NCBI RefSeq assembly: GCF_011386835.1
Contig: NC_088792.1
Span: 224,715,894 to 224,779,893, forward strand
DNA length: 64,000 bases
Reading direction: 5' to 3'
From: Chrysemys picta bellii
Lineage: Eukaryota; Chordata; Testudines; Emydidae
In this document: positions 21,086 to 33,301 of the stretch, piece after piece
Layout: every line of letters begins with the position of its first letter
How positions within the stretch are numbered: the first letter of the stretch is position 1
Program-made: the position numbers and the translations under genes
The notes under the pieces: generated by a model
What the model was told of the DNA's origin: nothing
The model's input: the letters and a program-made list of their open reading frames with translations, nothing else
Databases searched by the model: none

Positions 21086-22345
21086 TGACATGACTGATAA
21101 TAAGGTGATAAGTAACAGTGAGCATGGATTTGTCAAGAACAAATCATGTCAAACCAACCCGATAGATTTCTTTGACAGGATAACAAGCCTTGTGGATGGG
21201 GGGAAGCAGTAGACATGGCATATCTTGACTTTAATAAAGCTTTTGATACTCTTGCCCGAACTCATAAACAAACTAGGGAAATGCAACCTAGATGGAGCCA
21301 CTATAAGGTGGATGCATAACTGGTTGGAAAACCGTTCCCAGAGAATAGTTATCAGTAGCTCACAGGCATACTGAGGTCCCGCAGGGATCAGTTCTCGGTC
21401 CAGTTCTGTTTAATATCTTCATCAATGATTTAGATAATGGCATAGAGAGTTTGTGGCCGATACCAAGCTGGGAGGGGCTGCAAGTGCTTTGGAGAGTAGG
21501 ATTAAAATTCAAAATGATCTGGACAAACTGGAGAAATGGTCTGAAGTAAATAGGATTAAATTAAATAAGGACAAATGCAAAGTACTCCACTTAGGAAGGA
21601 ACAATCAGTTGCACACATACAAAATGTGAAATGACTGCCTAGGAAGGAATACTGCAGAAAAGGATCTAAGGGTCATAGTGGACCACAAGCTAAATATAAA
21701 TCAACAGTGTAACACTGTTGCAAAAAAAGCAAACATCATTCTGGGATATATTAGCAGGAATGCTGTAAACAGCACACGAGAAATAATTCTTCTGCTCTAC
21801 TCTGCGCTGATTAGGCCTCAACTGGAGTATTGTGTCCAGTTCTGGGTGCCACGTTTCAGGAAAGACGTGGACAAATTTAAGAAAGTGCAGAGAAGAGCAA
21901 CAAAAATGATTAAAGGTCTAGAAAACATGACCTATGAGGGAAGATTGAAAAACTTGGGTTTGTTTAGTCTGGAAAAGAGAAGACTGAGAGGGGACATGTA
22001 CAGTTTTCAAGTACATAAAAGGTTGTTACAAGGAGGAGGGAGAAGAATTGTTCTTCTTAACCTCTAAGGATAGGGCAAGAAGCAATGGGCTTAAATTGCA
22101 GCAAGGGTGGTTTAGGTTGGACATTAGAAAAAACTTCCTAACTGTCAGAGTGGTTAAGCACTGGAATAAATTGCCTAGGGAGGTTGTGGAATCTCCATCA
22201 TTGCGGATTTTTAAGAGCAGTTTGGACAAACACCTGTCAGGGATGATCTAGATAATACTTAGTTCTGCCTTGAGTGCCGGGGACTGGACTAGATAACCTC
22301 TTATATATCCCCCAAGGTCCTTTCCAGGCTTATGATTATATGACT
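21086..22345 (+). mobile_element. CR1 LINE, 5'-truncated copy (about 1.26 kb)
   Basis: The longest well-read CR1 stretch on the plus strand. It runs from the reverse-transcriptase fingers ('SEHGFVKNKSCQTNPIDF'), through AFDT and GDQFSVQFCL-like segments, past a damaged FADD site near 21455, to the C-terminal half in an open frame at 21678-22067 with '[17 protein letters not shown]', 'VQRRATKMIKGLENMTYEGR' and 'LGLFSLEKRRLRGDM'. A frameshift then leads to 22048-22251 ('[14 protein letters not shown]'). The 3' UTR ends near 22345 with 'tggactagataacc' and a degenerate tail. It is not functional. Confidence 0.92.
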
Positions 22346-22537
22346 GTCATACGACCTGGCTAAGCACACAAGGGACCCTGAAGATGTTGACTCGGCACCC
22401 AGCCCCTAAATTACACCTCAGCACCACTCTCTTGGAGTACTCAGCCCCTAAAGTGCTTTAGCATGACCCCTGAAGGTCCTCTGAGTGCCCCAATATGCAG
22501 TGAACCATAGCAGGGTTTAGACATTGCCAAAGGACAC

Positions 22538-22740
22538 AATCCAACACCCACTGAAGTCAGTGTGAGCCTTTTCATTGACTTCAGTGGGAGCTGGATTGGG
22601 CCCCTATTGTGAAGGTGCTGTGTATTATCAATAGAGGTGCAGATTTTCAAAAACACCCACAGGATTTAAGAGTACAAGCTGACTTTCAGGTAGACTTGCT
22701 CTCCAAAATCCTTTAGCAACTTTTGAAAAGCTTCTCCAAA
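22538..22740. repeat. Two adjoining palindromic repeats
   Basis: At 22538-22605 'cacccactgaagtcagtg' pairs with 'cattgacttcagtgggagc'. At 22635-22737 'agattttcaaaaacaccca' pairs loosely with 'aacttttgaaaagcttctcc'. Both belong to the short palindromic families that recur across the window. Confidence 0.5.
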
Positions 22741-23318
22741 ATGTTAATGCTATAACTCATCAGTAGGCAGAAGTGAAAGCAAGTGCCAAGAAGTAAGATT
22801 TTTTTATTCTTATTTTTCAGCTTTTGTACAGAATTTAACTGAAATTTCATTTTCATAATGTGAGCTGCATAAAGTTATTCAAATGATCAACACTCTCATT
22901 TCATTTAGTCATTCTTTTTGAGCACATAGCAATGGAAGTTTCTGTTTTGTTTTTTTACACCTTCTTCTTTACTCCCCAGAGAGCACGTGCTAAATATCTA
23001 GGCATAATAATTATACTGTCACTAAAATATTCTAATCTCCTTATAATTTAATTAAAACATATCTGCAGTGGATTCATTCAGAGATAATGGATTGTGGTGC
23101 TTTGCATTCATTTAGTGATTTAAATGCAATCAGGTTCAGTCACAACAAAAATGATGCAGCCTAATAGCTCTGGGCACAAATTAACTGATCTGAATGGGTT
23201 TGTTTTTCCCCCAACAATCCTGATATCTTATTGAAGAATCGCAAATCCCAGTGACACTGGGAAAGACTTCTGGAATTTCCCAAAGCTTTTTGACATCAGT
23301 GTTGCATACATGAGTATA
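22741..23318. other. Unassigned AT-rich sequence
   Basis: No gene or recognised repeat seen. Confidence 0.5.
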
Positions 23319-23326
23319 GACAGATA

Positions 23327-23820
23327 CAGGGCCGGCTCTGGCTTTTTGGCCGCCCCAAGAAAAAAAAAACGGGGCGGCCAGAACGGCAAAAAAAAAAAAA
23401 AGAAAAGAAAAACCAGCGGCGCGACCGGAGCGCAGGTGCAGGAGGACCAGCTGGGGGGGGCGGGGCGAGGGAGGAAAAGGAGAGAGCGGGCGGGAGAGAG
23501 AGAGAAGGGGGCGGCCAGGGCTACAGCAGTGGCGCTGCCATGCGGCCCCTCCCGCTGCGCCGCCTCCTGCCGCCTGCCGCGAGGGCTCCGCTCCGGTCGG
23601 CGGGGAGGGAAGGAAGAGGACTGCCCTGCAGGGCTCTCTGGTTCTCCGCGCCGCCGCCCCCTACAGGGCGGCCGGAGCGGAACAAGAACAAAAACAAAAA
23701 CAGAACAAAACAACAACAAAAAAAGCGACTGTGCCACCCTAGGATTGGGCAGAATGCCGCCTCGAACAATCTGCCGCCCCAAGCACCAGCTTGCTCTGCT
23801 GGTGCCTGGAGCCGGCCCTG
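23327..23820. mobile_element. GC- and CpG-rich non-autonomous hAT (494 bp)
   Basis: The ends CAGGGCCGGCTC form a perfect 12-bp inverted repeat (longer with mismatches) and are flanked by a perfect 8-bp duplication, GACAGATA, at 23319-23326 and 23821-23828. The interior is CpG-rich with A-runs. It opens long overlapping frames on both strands (23310-23849 plus, 179 codons; 23228-23782 minus, 184 codons) that run past the element ends and consist of arginine/proline-rich low-complexity sequence, so they are not called genes. The tail 'gccgccccaagcaccagcttg' resembles a family I recall as common in turtles. Confidence 0.93.
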
Positions 23821-23828
23821 GACAGATA

Positions 23829-24299
23829 GCATCGTTCTCAGGAAATTAAAACCTGTACATGGCACACAGTCTGTTTCACTTATATCTCTATGTGCAACCA
23901 TCACCACACTGTTCTTGTTGTGTTTATCAATAAGCAACATACAACCCATCCATATTCAATCATTCCCATTCATGTTTTCTTCGTGCCATATTCCTCATTA
24001 GCTCATCCATTTATTTTACTTAGTGTATCAACATTCTGTCTCTTTCAGTCTATTAAAAAAAACATTGTCCTTCTGAATGGGCATGGCTCATCTTCAGGAA
24101 ATGCATAGATAATCTTACCGTAAGAAGTGAAGGAAAAGCTAGAGACTTCTTTTGTTAAAAATGTAGGGGAGAGAGGGGATGAGGCAGGAAATCACTGCAG
24201 ACAATCAAATCAGTCTGACTGCTTTGAAAATGTCAATTCAAAATATTTTTTTAATTTTCCCACATTACAAGCCGTTTCTCCAAATCAATAGCTATAAAA
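23829..24299. other. Unassigned sequence, no gene seen
   Basis: No recognised feature. A 72-codon frame at 23890-24108 has no known domain. Confidence 0.5.
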
Positions 24300-24303
24300 T
24301 GCT

Positions 24304-24440
24304 AATTAAAGTCTAGATTCTGCCACTCTTATTGACACTGAGTAGTACCTTATTTTCTGAGAACTACTATTGGCTTTCATGGGACTACTCATGGACTGAG
24401 GTACTAAGTGAGGGCAAGGGTGGCAGAATCTAGCCCTAAA
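24304..24440. repeat. Palindromic repeat with 'agattctgcca' ends
   Basis: Left 'gtctagattctgccactctt' and right 'agggtggcagaatctagccc' are inverted, around internal 'gagtagtacctt' and 'actgaggtactaagt'. It is a diverged copy of a widespread amniote palindrome. Confidence 0.6.
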
Positions 24441-24548
24441 TGAAATGAAAAGAGCAAGAACTATACACTGGGGGAGAAAATGGATCCAGTGTTTTTATAT
24501 ATCCCACTGTTTAATTTTAATAGCTTTCTTGGACATAATGTAACCCTA

Positions 24549-24632
24549 TTGGTCCTGCTTTGAGCAGGGGGTTGGACTAGATGACCTCCTGAGGTCCCTT
24601 CCAACCCTGATATTCTATGATTCTATGATTAG
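24549..24632 (+). mobile_element. CR1 LINE 3' end fragment (about 84 bp)
   Basis: 'tggactagatgacctcctga' followed by 'ggtcccttccaaccctgata' and the tail 'ttctatgattctatgatta' is the CR1 3' terminus, severely 5'-truncated. Confidence 0.9.
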
Positions 24633-24923
24633 CTCCCTCCCTAGGTTTTCTCCAGGGGAGCTTTTTTCAATCTCATCAGAAGCCCATAATGATTTCATCC
24701 AGTAAAGTGAAAATCACGTCAGCAGAGCCAATTGTTAGGTGAAAAGCTATTGACAAAGGGCTTGACCCTGCAAACCCTCCTCATCTGAACAGGACCATTG
24801 GGACAGCTCTTCAGTAGAAGCTGAAGGATTAGGCCTTGTTTGGCCGCTGATGTGGCCAGTCACCTGAAGATGGTTATTTAGACTCCAGAAAGAATCCATA
24901 ATTCATCAAAGAACATCTTAGAT

Positions 24924-25018
24924 CAGTGTTTCTCAATGACTAGCCCGGGGATGGTGCCGATCCCTGAGATCTTCCAGATACATTTTAGGAAGGCAGCAAG
25001 CCAGTTTGAGAATCACTG
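24924..25018. mobile_element. Short hAT MITE (95 bp)
   Basis: CAGTGTTTCTCAA and the inverted right end CAGTGATTCTCAA form the terminal repeat. A perfect 8-bp duplication, TCTTAGAT, lies at 24916-24923 and 25019-25026. Confidence 0.92.
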
Positions 25019-25026
25019 TCTTAGAT

Positions 25027-25824
25027 AAACTGACTTCTTCCCACTTGACCATTAAACCTAGGAGGCCCATTACCTACTGTGCTGTATCTGAAGATAAACT
25101 TTAATTCTTCACTGTCACAAATGGTAAGAAGTGGGAGTGTTGCACAACTACTAGGCAAAGGTAACTGATGAGGCTTGTTAAGAATAGATAAGCACAGATA
25201 TTCTTATAGGCCTAAAATAAGTTTATGGAAATACTTGTTAACAGATCTATGAACTCTATATGTCAATCAGACAGTTGCTTACAATGAGAAAAATCTGATA
25301 ACCTAACTGCTTTTATCATCTGCCATTTGGATATAAGTCTGAATAGGAGCATTTGCCCAACTCTTCCCTGGTGTGTTGGTACAAATCAGTCTGAGTAGGA
25401 CTTTGGTTTTGTAAATTAAAGCAGCTGTCAATCTTCAGTGGGGGTGTTGTGCTTCGTAACACTGTCCGGGTGTGGGAAGTGAATCTGTCACCTGTCACTC
25501 TGTTTGAAATGAGGCTGCTCAGTCAAAGATTGATAACTGCACACAATGACAGTGTACAATTCTTTAAAATGTTAAGCAGATGTTTAAGGAAAAGTTGGCA
25601 GTGAAAAAGCAAAAGAAAAAAAAAAGAAAGAAAAGTGCATTCTTCTCTTTTTAGAAGAGTGAAGGAAAATGCTTGAACCAGTCTGTGAAATAAATCATGC
25701 GTTGGTTGATTTTGACAAGTCAGATTGCTCAGATCTTAGTGGAAAGCATTTAAAACATTGAAGGGCAGCAGGAGTGACTTTGACAGCTTGCTATGATCTG
25801 CATCACAATTGCATATTAACAAGA
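25027..25824. other. Unassigned sequence, no gene seen
   Basis: AT-rich with an A/G-rich run near 25600-25640; no gene or family recognised. Confidence 0.5.
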
Positions 25825-26029
25825 GGTATTGGTACGGCTAAGATTATGTCACAGAGGTCACGGGATTCACAGAATCCATGACTTCCAGTGACCTCCATGA
25901 CATTGGGGTCCCCTGCAGCTGACCAGCCACTGCCTAGCAGCTGCGGGTGGCAGGACCCCCCTGCAACTGACTGGCTGCCAGCGGCGAAAGAGGGACCTGG
26001 GGATGGGGGGCCCCCAGCAGCTGTTTTCA

Positions 26030-26237
26030 CTAGCAATCACAAAAAGTTTAGATGTTCAGGCTTGTTAAGCAGGAGCGCCACCAGCTTTTCTGCCGCCCTA
26101 GGCGGTGGAAGGTCCCACCTCGAAATGCCGCCCCCCACAGAGGCGGCGGAAGGTCCCGCCGCCGAAATACCACCGCTCCCCAAATTGTAGCGTCCTAGGT
26201 GACTGCCTAGGTTGCCTAATGGGTTGCTCCGGCCCTG
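26030..26237 (-). mobile_element. GC-rich repeat, copy 2, nested in the hAT
   Basis: Inverted relative to copy 1 at 7776-7994: 'ttttcactagcaatcacaaa' at the left and 'aatgggttgctccggccctg' at the right. It breaks the 745-bp hAT, so it entered after that element. Confidence 0.7.
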
Positions 26238-26473
26238 GGTGGGGGGCCCCTGCAGCTTCCCAGCCTCCACCACTGGCAGGGCCCCCCAGATCTCCTGTGG
26301 CTGTGGGCACCCCCTGCAGGCTGTGGGCACCCCCCACAGCTCCCAGCCCCACAGGGCGGTGGGGGGACCCACTCAGCCCCTGGGCAAAAGGGTCCCTGCA
26401 GCTCCCAGCCACTACAGGGCGGGGGAGCAGGGTGCTGGACCCTCCTCCTCCTCATTTTGTCATGGATATGTTT

Positions 26474-26544
26474 AGTCAAAGTCAGGGACAGGTCACAGCT
26501 TCTGTGGTTTTTTTGTTTATTGCCTGTGACCTGTCCCTGACTTT
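26474..26544. repeat. Subterminal inverted repeat pair (20 bp)
   Basis: CAAAGTCAGGGACAGGTCAC at 26474-26493 is exactly complementary to 26525-26544, with a 31-nt spacer containing a T-run. It lies inside the right arm of the hAT element. Confidence 0.85.
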
Positions 26545-26585
26545 GATTAAACATATCCATGACGAAATCGTAGCCTAGGTATTGG

Positions 26586-27960
26586 TTTTAGAGCATGCAG
26601 AGCAAAACTCCATATTTTGTTTTCATTGGCTCTCTGGTTTCCTACCTGAGAATGTAACAGAAGCTTAGAATTTCATGGAAAATCTTGGCAGCCTATAAAT
26701 GTACAGAATTATATGGAATATATCGTAGTAAAAATAATAACAGCAAACACAACATTCAAGCTATGAGATAGGCGAGTGGCCAGAATTTTGATATTGTTGA
26801 GTATTCTAAATATGACCCAGATTCAGACTGCTGCTTGATTTCAGTGGGCTCTCTGCAGGTACAGTGGTCTGATCGTATGCAACAAACTGTAGAACATTCC
26901 ATTACAAACATAAATAAACAAATAAGTACATAAAACCAGACTTTCCAGATCATCTCTATGGAGATATTCTCAATGGTGGGAATTTTTTTTAGAAAACATC
27001 CCAAATACAGCCAAAATGTTGGTCTCTTTTGCAGTGATCAGTGGAACCTGATTCAGAGGAAGAGAACGGGATAGGAGAATCCAAGCCCACAAGAAACAGT
27101 GAGAGCTTCTCTCTTAGTTTAAGAAGAATTAAATAGTCCGCTGACAGTTGGAGTCTTGTCCTGCCCTTTGGGGAGATCTTCCAATATGATGTAAAAAACC
27201 CTTTTCTGCTGGCAATTTGCTAAACTTAATGCAATTTTGAGATTTTATTTCTGCATGTTTTTTCAGAGGGGGAAAAAGATAATACTATAACAAGAGCTTT
27301 GAGATTAAAAATGGCAGATGTCACCAGTAGTATCTACGGAGTATGAGGCAAGGGGTACTTACTCGCTCCCCCACTCCTCTCAATCCCTCATCAGCCGTGT
27401 TATAATGTTTTTTATTTGGATCTGGTTTTTTTATAATTCCTGGGGATTCAGATGTCCAGCTGCACTCCACAAAAACAAACAGCAAACAATGTTTGGGATT
27501 AAAGTCCCTGTACAGTTTCTTATGGACTAGTTCTTACTGTACATACCATCCTCCCCATTTAGCAGCTCAAGAAGGGAATGGTGGGGTTGCATTCTTCTCT
27601 CACTCATACTGCTTTCATACCAGTGTAACTCCATTGATTTCAGTTTCTCCTGATTTATATCAGTGTAAGGGAGAGGAAATTCATCTGCCATGTCTTAGAA
27701 AACAGCTTCTCCTGTAAATCACACCACCAGGGAATTCCGGAGGGATCTCTGATAATGAAAATATTGCTGGATTAAATAACAATAAATCCTTGTCTCCTTC
27801 TTTGACTCAAATGGGAAAAGAAGCTAAATTCAATTACCCTGTCTGTTAAAGGCTTAGAAACAAAATCTCAGCATCTCGAAAAACCAGTTGCACTATGGAA
27901 TACAAGGAACAGGAAGATGCTAATATCAACATCACAAGCCCGGTTGTATACTTTCCTAAC
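26586..27960. other. Unassigned sequence with a palindromic repeat remnant
   Basis: Around 27603-27668 'accagtgtaactccattgat' and 'tgatttatatcagtgtaagg' form a degraded palindromic repeat. No gene was recognised; the frames at 27318-27530 and 27493-27717 have no known domain. Confidence 0.5.
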
Positions 27961-27967
27961 ACTCTGT

Positions 27968-28133
27968 ATGGTGCTCAACCTGTGGCCCGTGGGCCTCTTG
28001 CAGTCTAATCAGCACACAGCTGCGTCCCATGTGACATGGCTCAGGGCCAAACAGGTAGTATTGGATGCAGCCCACATAACACACTGTGGGCTGCATATGT
28101 GGCCCAGAATGGTAAAATAGGTTGAGAACCACA
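27968..28133. mobile_element. hAT-like MITE with 'CTCAACCTGTGGCCC' end
   Basis: Left 'gtgctcaacctgtggcccg' and inverted right 'gtggttctcaacctatttta' form the ends. The body holds 'gtgggc' and 'ggctgcatatgtggccc' words. The ends match hAT-type GGTTCTCAA termini, but a clean 8-bp duplication was not found. Confidence 0.6.
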
Positions 28134-31100
28134 CCTTGACTCAGATATTGTGGGGAAAGAGACCTTGTATCATTTTGTAAATTTTCCATCAATTGCATCT
28201 AATAATTTGCTTAAATATATTCAACCTTTACTTGCAGCAAGCTGAGCCTTAGCTATTTGAAAATATAATATGCTTCAGGTTAGATGGTTGAAGACACCAG
28301 TTTCTTTTTCTATATTTTAGTTTCTTTAACTCTCTTTTTCCGGGATATAGGACAAGTGAAGTAACGTGTTCTTTAAACTCAGCATTCCTGCTCTCAGCAA
28401 AGCGCTAATATAGTTCAATCAAAGATGTTATTTTGTTTGACACACGTAGAATGCCAGCTCCTTTCCATTTTCAGAGAAAGCACAATTAAATAGCTGGGGC
28501 CTGCTTGAACAACAGCAACAAATGCAGCAACAAATGCTGAGTCAATTGAGGAGGTGAAAATCCCTTTGGCTTATGGGGCTTGCTTATGGATATCTAGCTT
28601 TACGGGGCTGCCACTACCAAAATAAAGACCAGTCGGGTAATTAAAGATAAGCAGTAGCTAGTTTGCTGGTATGCATCCATGCTGATTTAAAAGCACAGAA
28701 GTGATCATGTAAGCCAGCAGCCACATTTTACCTTTTGGGATTGACTTAGGGACCAAGAAGTATGAAAGGAATAAAATTAAAAAGGAACCGAGATGAATGA
28801 AATGTTTGGGCACCTTCAAATTGTGGGCTAATTAACATCTGAGGCTTTTCTCACCGAGGTCATCATTTCAATTCCATTCTGGCAGTGAAGGAAAAAGCAG
28901 GGTATATAAGGCAAATTGCAACTGGAGGCAGTATGGTCATTAGCGAGTCTATCAATACATCCCCTTCTTTCTGATATCAAAGACAAGCAGCAGTCAGTGA
29001 ACACATCCAAGGCTTTCACTGCTCTGCTGGAATCCTAGTAGCATTAGCTTCTGTAGGAAGCACCTGTTTCTCTCCATGAAAAAGCACAACTCTTGCGCCT
29101 CTGTATTTACCTATGGTACTTTGCCTAAGAAACACCAGATATAATACATGATGGGCTTAATGAATTAAAAATTGTACCCACAGTGCTGGATGTGGCCAGA
29201 CCAGGGACTTTCATAGATGAGGATGCAGTACAAACAGTATTGTGAGTAGGATTCATTAAAGAATGTACATGTTAGCCTGTATGGCCATGCATCTACTAGA
29301 TATAGCTGACCACATCAGAAAAGCTTTGTTTTGAAGATACCAGGGCTGATCAGATGCGTTTAGCTGCAGTTTATCTGGATCTTTATTAACTGCCTGTCAA
29401 AACTTAATCCGGCGATTTCTAGATAAAACTGCCAATGAAGTGAGGGCATAAACAATGACAGTGGAATGCAGTCTATTGCTTTGTCTAGCCCCAATTCAGG
29501 TATCGGTGGCTGGTAACCAGAGTAGCTGCACCAATACAAACTCCTAGCATAGACAAAGTAAGTGGTGCATTGCACCACTTGAATTTACTCTGCCTCCAAG
29601 CTGACTTCAGGATTAAGTTGTGCCATGTGGTCAACATTAGGGATTTGCACTGGTGTAAGTATATCGATGTGTGTGGGCACATCTTTCTACTGCAGACGGG
29701 GCCCAGAAGCACACTAATATCTGATTTTCACTTAATTAGAGAGAATGCCCTTAGGACCTCCCCAGTGAATCTGTCTTCAATTAACTCTCCATGCTGGGAA
29801 TTCCCTAAGGGATTCAAATGCCTGGGGATAATATGTCGCACAATTTAATGCTAAATCTGCAGCCCACTTCTGTTATCAGCTAACATTGCATTTGGTACTC
29901 AGATTTCCATATGACTGCTCCTCTCTTTGAGGATACCTGAAATAACTGGGATATTGCAGACTAGGATTAAAGTGCATTGGCAGAATTATGCAAGAAAACT
30001 CAATTTATGCCTGGCTCCTGCAAGTGTTATCAGTCCTTCGTTTGGGATGAGCACCAGGTATACTTAAAATATAAATGTATGGAAAAAAGGCAAATGACAA
30101 TGATAATGTCCTTCATAGAACTTCGAAGATCTGAAAGCAGAGCAGGAGGAATTAGCGACAACATGATGATTTTCAACTTCTTTAAAAATCAGTCTCAATA
30201 GAATACTGCAATTACAAGTGAAAAGTTATTGTAAGACCAAATGCATTGTGTTGCTGGTTTTTGATACATCACTGAATGTCCTGAGTCTCTTCACTTCAGG
30301 TTGCTAAGCCATTCATCACATGAAAGGGAATTACCATTAACTTTCTTGCTTTTGTTGCATTATGTTATAAAACAGCAACATACCAGGTTCCAAGTCTGAT
30401 TTTTTTCTTAAACAAAAAAACCCCTTACCTACATGGATCTGACTGCAGGGTTAGGGACTAAGATGCTGATACTGGAAACACAGGTGTAAGTGAGTAGTTC
30501 CCTGGAATTCATACAGAACATATTTATCTTTGGGCAAACATGCATCCTCTCTGCATTATAGATCCTTGCTCTTTCAACAGCAGAAAATAAATCAAGACTT
30601 ATGTCCTGATCCTACCAAGACTTCCATTTGACTTTAGTGGGCATTGGATAAGGTCTTTTGTGTCTCATATCCTCCTCTTCTGGATGAATCTAAGCATCAT
30701 AATATTGAGAATTGAAGAATAAGGTAAAAGGAATTCTAGCTTATTATTCAGGAGTTTCTACTTGAGGTTGAAAAATAAATCTGATTCCAGCCCATTGCTT
30801 ATTACTTCTACCCTAGGTTTTCTGCTATGATATTACTATCTAACAGCTGAATCCATGCCTAGACACACTTTCTTAAGAGCCAAACCCGAAGATAGTCATT
30901 TGAGAGTTTTGTATGCTTTTTTTGGTCTTGGGGAGATGGCCGAGATCCCCAACCACTTAGACTAAAAGAATTCAAATAACCTTTTACATCACCAAGGTTT
31001 CAATCTAACTCTCACTGAAGTCATTATAAAGACTCCTATTCATTTCACTGAGAGGTGGATCATACCTTAAACAAGGACTTTGAATAACATTCTTAGCTGG

Positions 31101-31159
31101 TTTGGCTTCTTTAACTGTGAAACAGATACAGGGCAGCTAATTACATTTTAGAAATAATT
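28134..31159. other. About 3 kb without a recognised feature
   Basis: Mixed AT-rich sequence. Short palindromic-repeat words occur at 30605-30655 ('cttccatttgactttagtgg'). The longest frames (92 codons at 29570-29848) lack domains, and no splice-bounded frame stands out. It could be non-coding or host regulatory DNA that cannot be recognised by eye. Confidence 0.5.
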
Positions 31160-31186
31160 TTTAAATCTACTGTATGTACAAATAGT

Positions 31187-31330
31187 ATTATTATTTATTA
31201 TTTGTATTATTGTGGTAGCACTTGGAGCCCCAGTTAAAGTCAAGACCCTACAGCACTGGGTGCTGTACAAACACATGGCAAGTGATGCTCCCCACCCCAA
31301 AGAATTTACAATCTCATTTTAGCCAAGATG
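31187..31330 (+). repeat. Widespread sauropsid repeat ('gtagcacttggagcccca')
   Basis: 'tattatttgtattattgtgg' followed by 'tagcacttggagccccag', 'cactgggtgctgtacaaaca' and 'ccccaaagaatttacaatct' is a repeat I recognise from many sauropsid genomes. I cannot assign its class. Confidence 0.6.
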
Positions 31331-32680
31331 TAAAGCGTGAGTGTGACAAAGAAACAAATCAGATGATCATGTGGGTACATAGGGAACAATTCCACAGCTT
31401 GAAGATTCCACATGGTTTCAAGTTTTTGAAAAACAAAATAATTAAAAAATAAGTAGACCTTATATGGTCTTTTGTTCCTTTGAATTCTTTTACTCCATTA
31501 ACAAAGAACAACAGAAAACAAATCACAAAACAAAACAAAATACCCTCGCCACTCATAAGAAAGACCTGTAAAATAATGATAGGCTCCTCTACAAATTTAT
31601 TTAAAACTCTTAGATTTTGAACCAAAAATCAATACCCCATCATATCGTCTATTTTGGCCAGAAATTTTGTCCAGGGTCATATACATTTACAAGAATTTTT
31701 CAGAGTTAGTAAGCACATCAATTTCCTTCTTTCTCTGATATAAAATACAGTTTTAATTTATCAAGAAAATGGAAAGTGGACTCAGATACAAACAGATCAA
31801 AGTAATATTGCTAAAGGACCTGATTTCAAATTACTTCCTTCATCAAATACATTATTTCCCCCTTTTTATAAAGTACAAGTACTGCTACGTATGCTGAACC
31901 TGTCTGATCTTTAATCAGATTCACAGGTAATTTACCAGATTTATTTATGTATGTAATCTGTCAAAGGAAGAATGAAAGAGAATTAAGATTAGAACGCACT
32001 GTAATTACCTGATTAAAGGCTGAATTTTCAGCTTCCAGTTTTACACTCAAAGGAGGAGCAGAGCCCTTCTGAAGCCTTCAGAAATTTCATCCTTTGTCCT
32101 ATTGTGTACTACCCTCTTTTCACTGGTTAATAGAACATTATATCCCTTAAAAATGTTTCTAGGAACCGGTGCACTGGCTTGGAATTCATCCTTCTGCAGA
32201 TATTCCTGTTGTGACTGTAAATGTAAAGCTAACGTTTCATTTGTGAATAATACTGTGTTTAAATATACCCTAGAAGTGGGGTCTGAAAATAGGTTATTAA
32301 AATCAATATGAATTATACAGGAATGTGCAGTGTAAATTACTTGGATCCGTCTAAAATAGTCTAGCCCTGAATAGGATTCATGAAATGGAATAGTTCCTTT
32401 CAAGTGAAAATAATGTACACCAACATATACCAGCTTTTACTCCTTTGGATCTCAGGAGACACATTTTGCATGTGGGTCTTCCGCCACCCCACAAAGGGAT
32501 TGTGCTCCTGCATCCTCCTAGGGAGCCCTCTATTGGCCTGGGTTTCCTAGCAGGAGGGAGAGAGGAAGAGAGTGGGCATCATACTTCCAAGTTGCTTAAG
32601 GATGACTTAAAAAGGTGAAGACATCTTGAGGCTCTGTGAGCTTTTCTGCAGTGCCCTCTGCACTGGGGAATCCATCTTTA
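31331..32680. other. Unassigned; includes an unrecognised 118-codon frame
   Basis: The minus frame at 32047-32403 is the longest in this stretch (118 codons, from the methionine near 32403). It has unbiased amino-acid composition but no domain I recognise, and it overlaps a 69-codon plus frame. It may be a mobile-element scrap or chance. Confidence 0.4.
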
Positions 32681-32688
32681 ACACAGGG

Positions 32689-33072
32689 CTGGGGTTCTCA
32701 AACTTCATTGCACCGCAACCCCCTTCTGACAACAAAAATTACTACATGATTCCAGCAGGGGGGACCAAAGCCTGAGTCTGCCAGATTCCCACTCCCCTGG
32801 GTAGGGGAGCCAAAGCCAAAGTCCGAGCCCCACTGCCCTGGGTAAGGAAGGGGTCAAAGCTGAAACCCAAAGGCTTCAGCCCAGGCAGAGGGCCTGTAAC
32901 CTGAGCCCTGCTGGCCAGGGGGCTGAAGCCCTCAGGCTTCAGCTTCGGCCCTGGGCGGTGGGGCTTGGATTTCAGCCCTGAGCCCCAGCAAGTCTAAGCC
33001 AGCCCTGGCGATCCCATTAAAATGGGGTCACAACCCACTTTGGGGTCCCAACCCACAGTTTGAGAACCACTG
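32689..33072. mobile_element. Non-autonomous hAT transposon (384 bp)
   Basis: Left CTGGGGTTCTCAAAC and inverted right CAGTGGTTCTCAAAC form the terminal repeat (13 of 15 match). The flanks ACACAGGG (32681-32688) and GCATAGGG (33073-33080) match at 6 of 8 positions. The interior is rich in 'gggctgaagccc' and 'ggcttcagc' words. Confidence 0.85.
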
Positions 33073-33301
33073 GCATAGGGGAAACTTCGTAGCCGCTCAA
33101 TAGAAAATTTCTGTCCTTTTTTGGTATTGAGTTGAAAAGCTGATAGCCACGAAGAACACTGAAATCACTGGGCCCTTAAGCTAAAAGTTACCTTGTGTCA
33201 GAGATACCTAGAACTCAGGACACAGACTGCCCCATGAAGGCAGACTCCTTCCCATGCACATACAGACAGGCTGCTCACAACTCACACACACCAATACATG
33301 T

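Larger units (their letters stand above)
25833..26577. mobile_element. hAT element with subterminal repeats, carrying a nested repeat (745 bp)
   Basis: The left end TACGGCTAAGATT and the inverted right end TAGGCTACGATT are flanked by a perfect 8-bp duplication, GGTATTGG (25825-25832 and 26578-26585). Near the right end 'caaagtcagggacaggtcac' and 'gtgacctgtccctgactttg' form an additional inverted pair (26474-26493 and 26525-26544). The C-rich middle is interrupted by the repeat at 26030-26237. All frames here (up to 157 codons) overlap on both strands and carry no domain. Confidence 0.9.

Noticed and set aside
23228..23849. Overlapping 184- and 179-codon frames on opposite strands as candidate genes
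   Set aside because: They span a CpG-rich hAT element and its flanks, are low-complexity (R/P/K-rich), and have no domain; CpG-rich DNA depletes stops on both strands.
32047..32403. 118-codon minus frame as a host gene
   Set aside because: No recognisable domain, no splice or promoter context; kept only as an unassigned frame.
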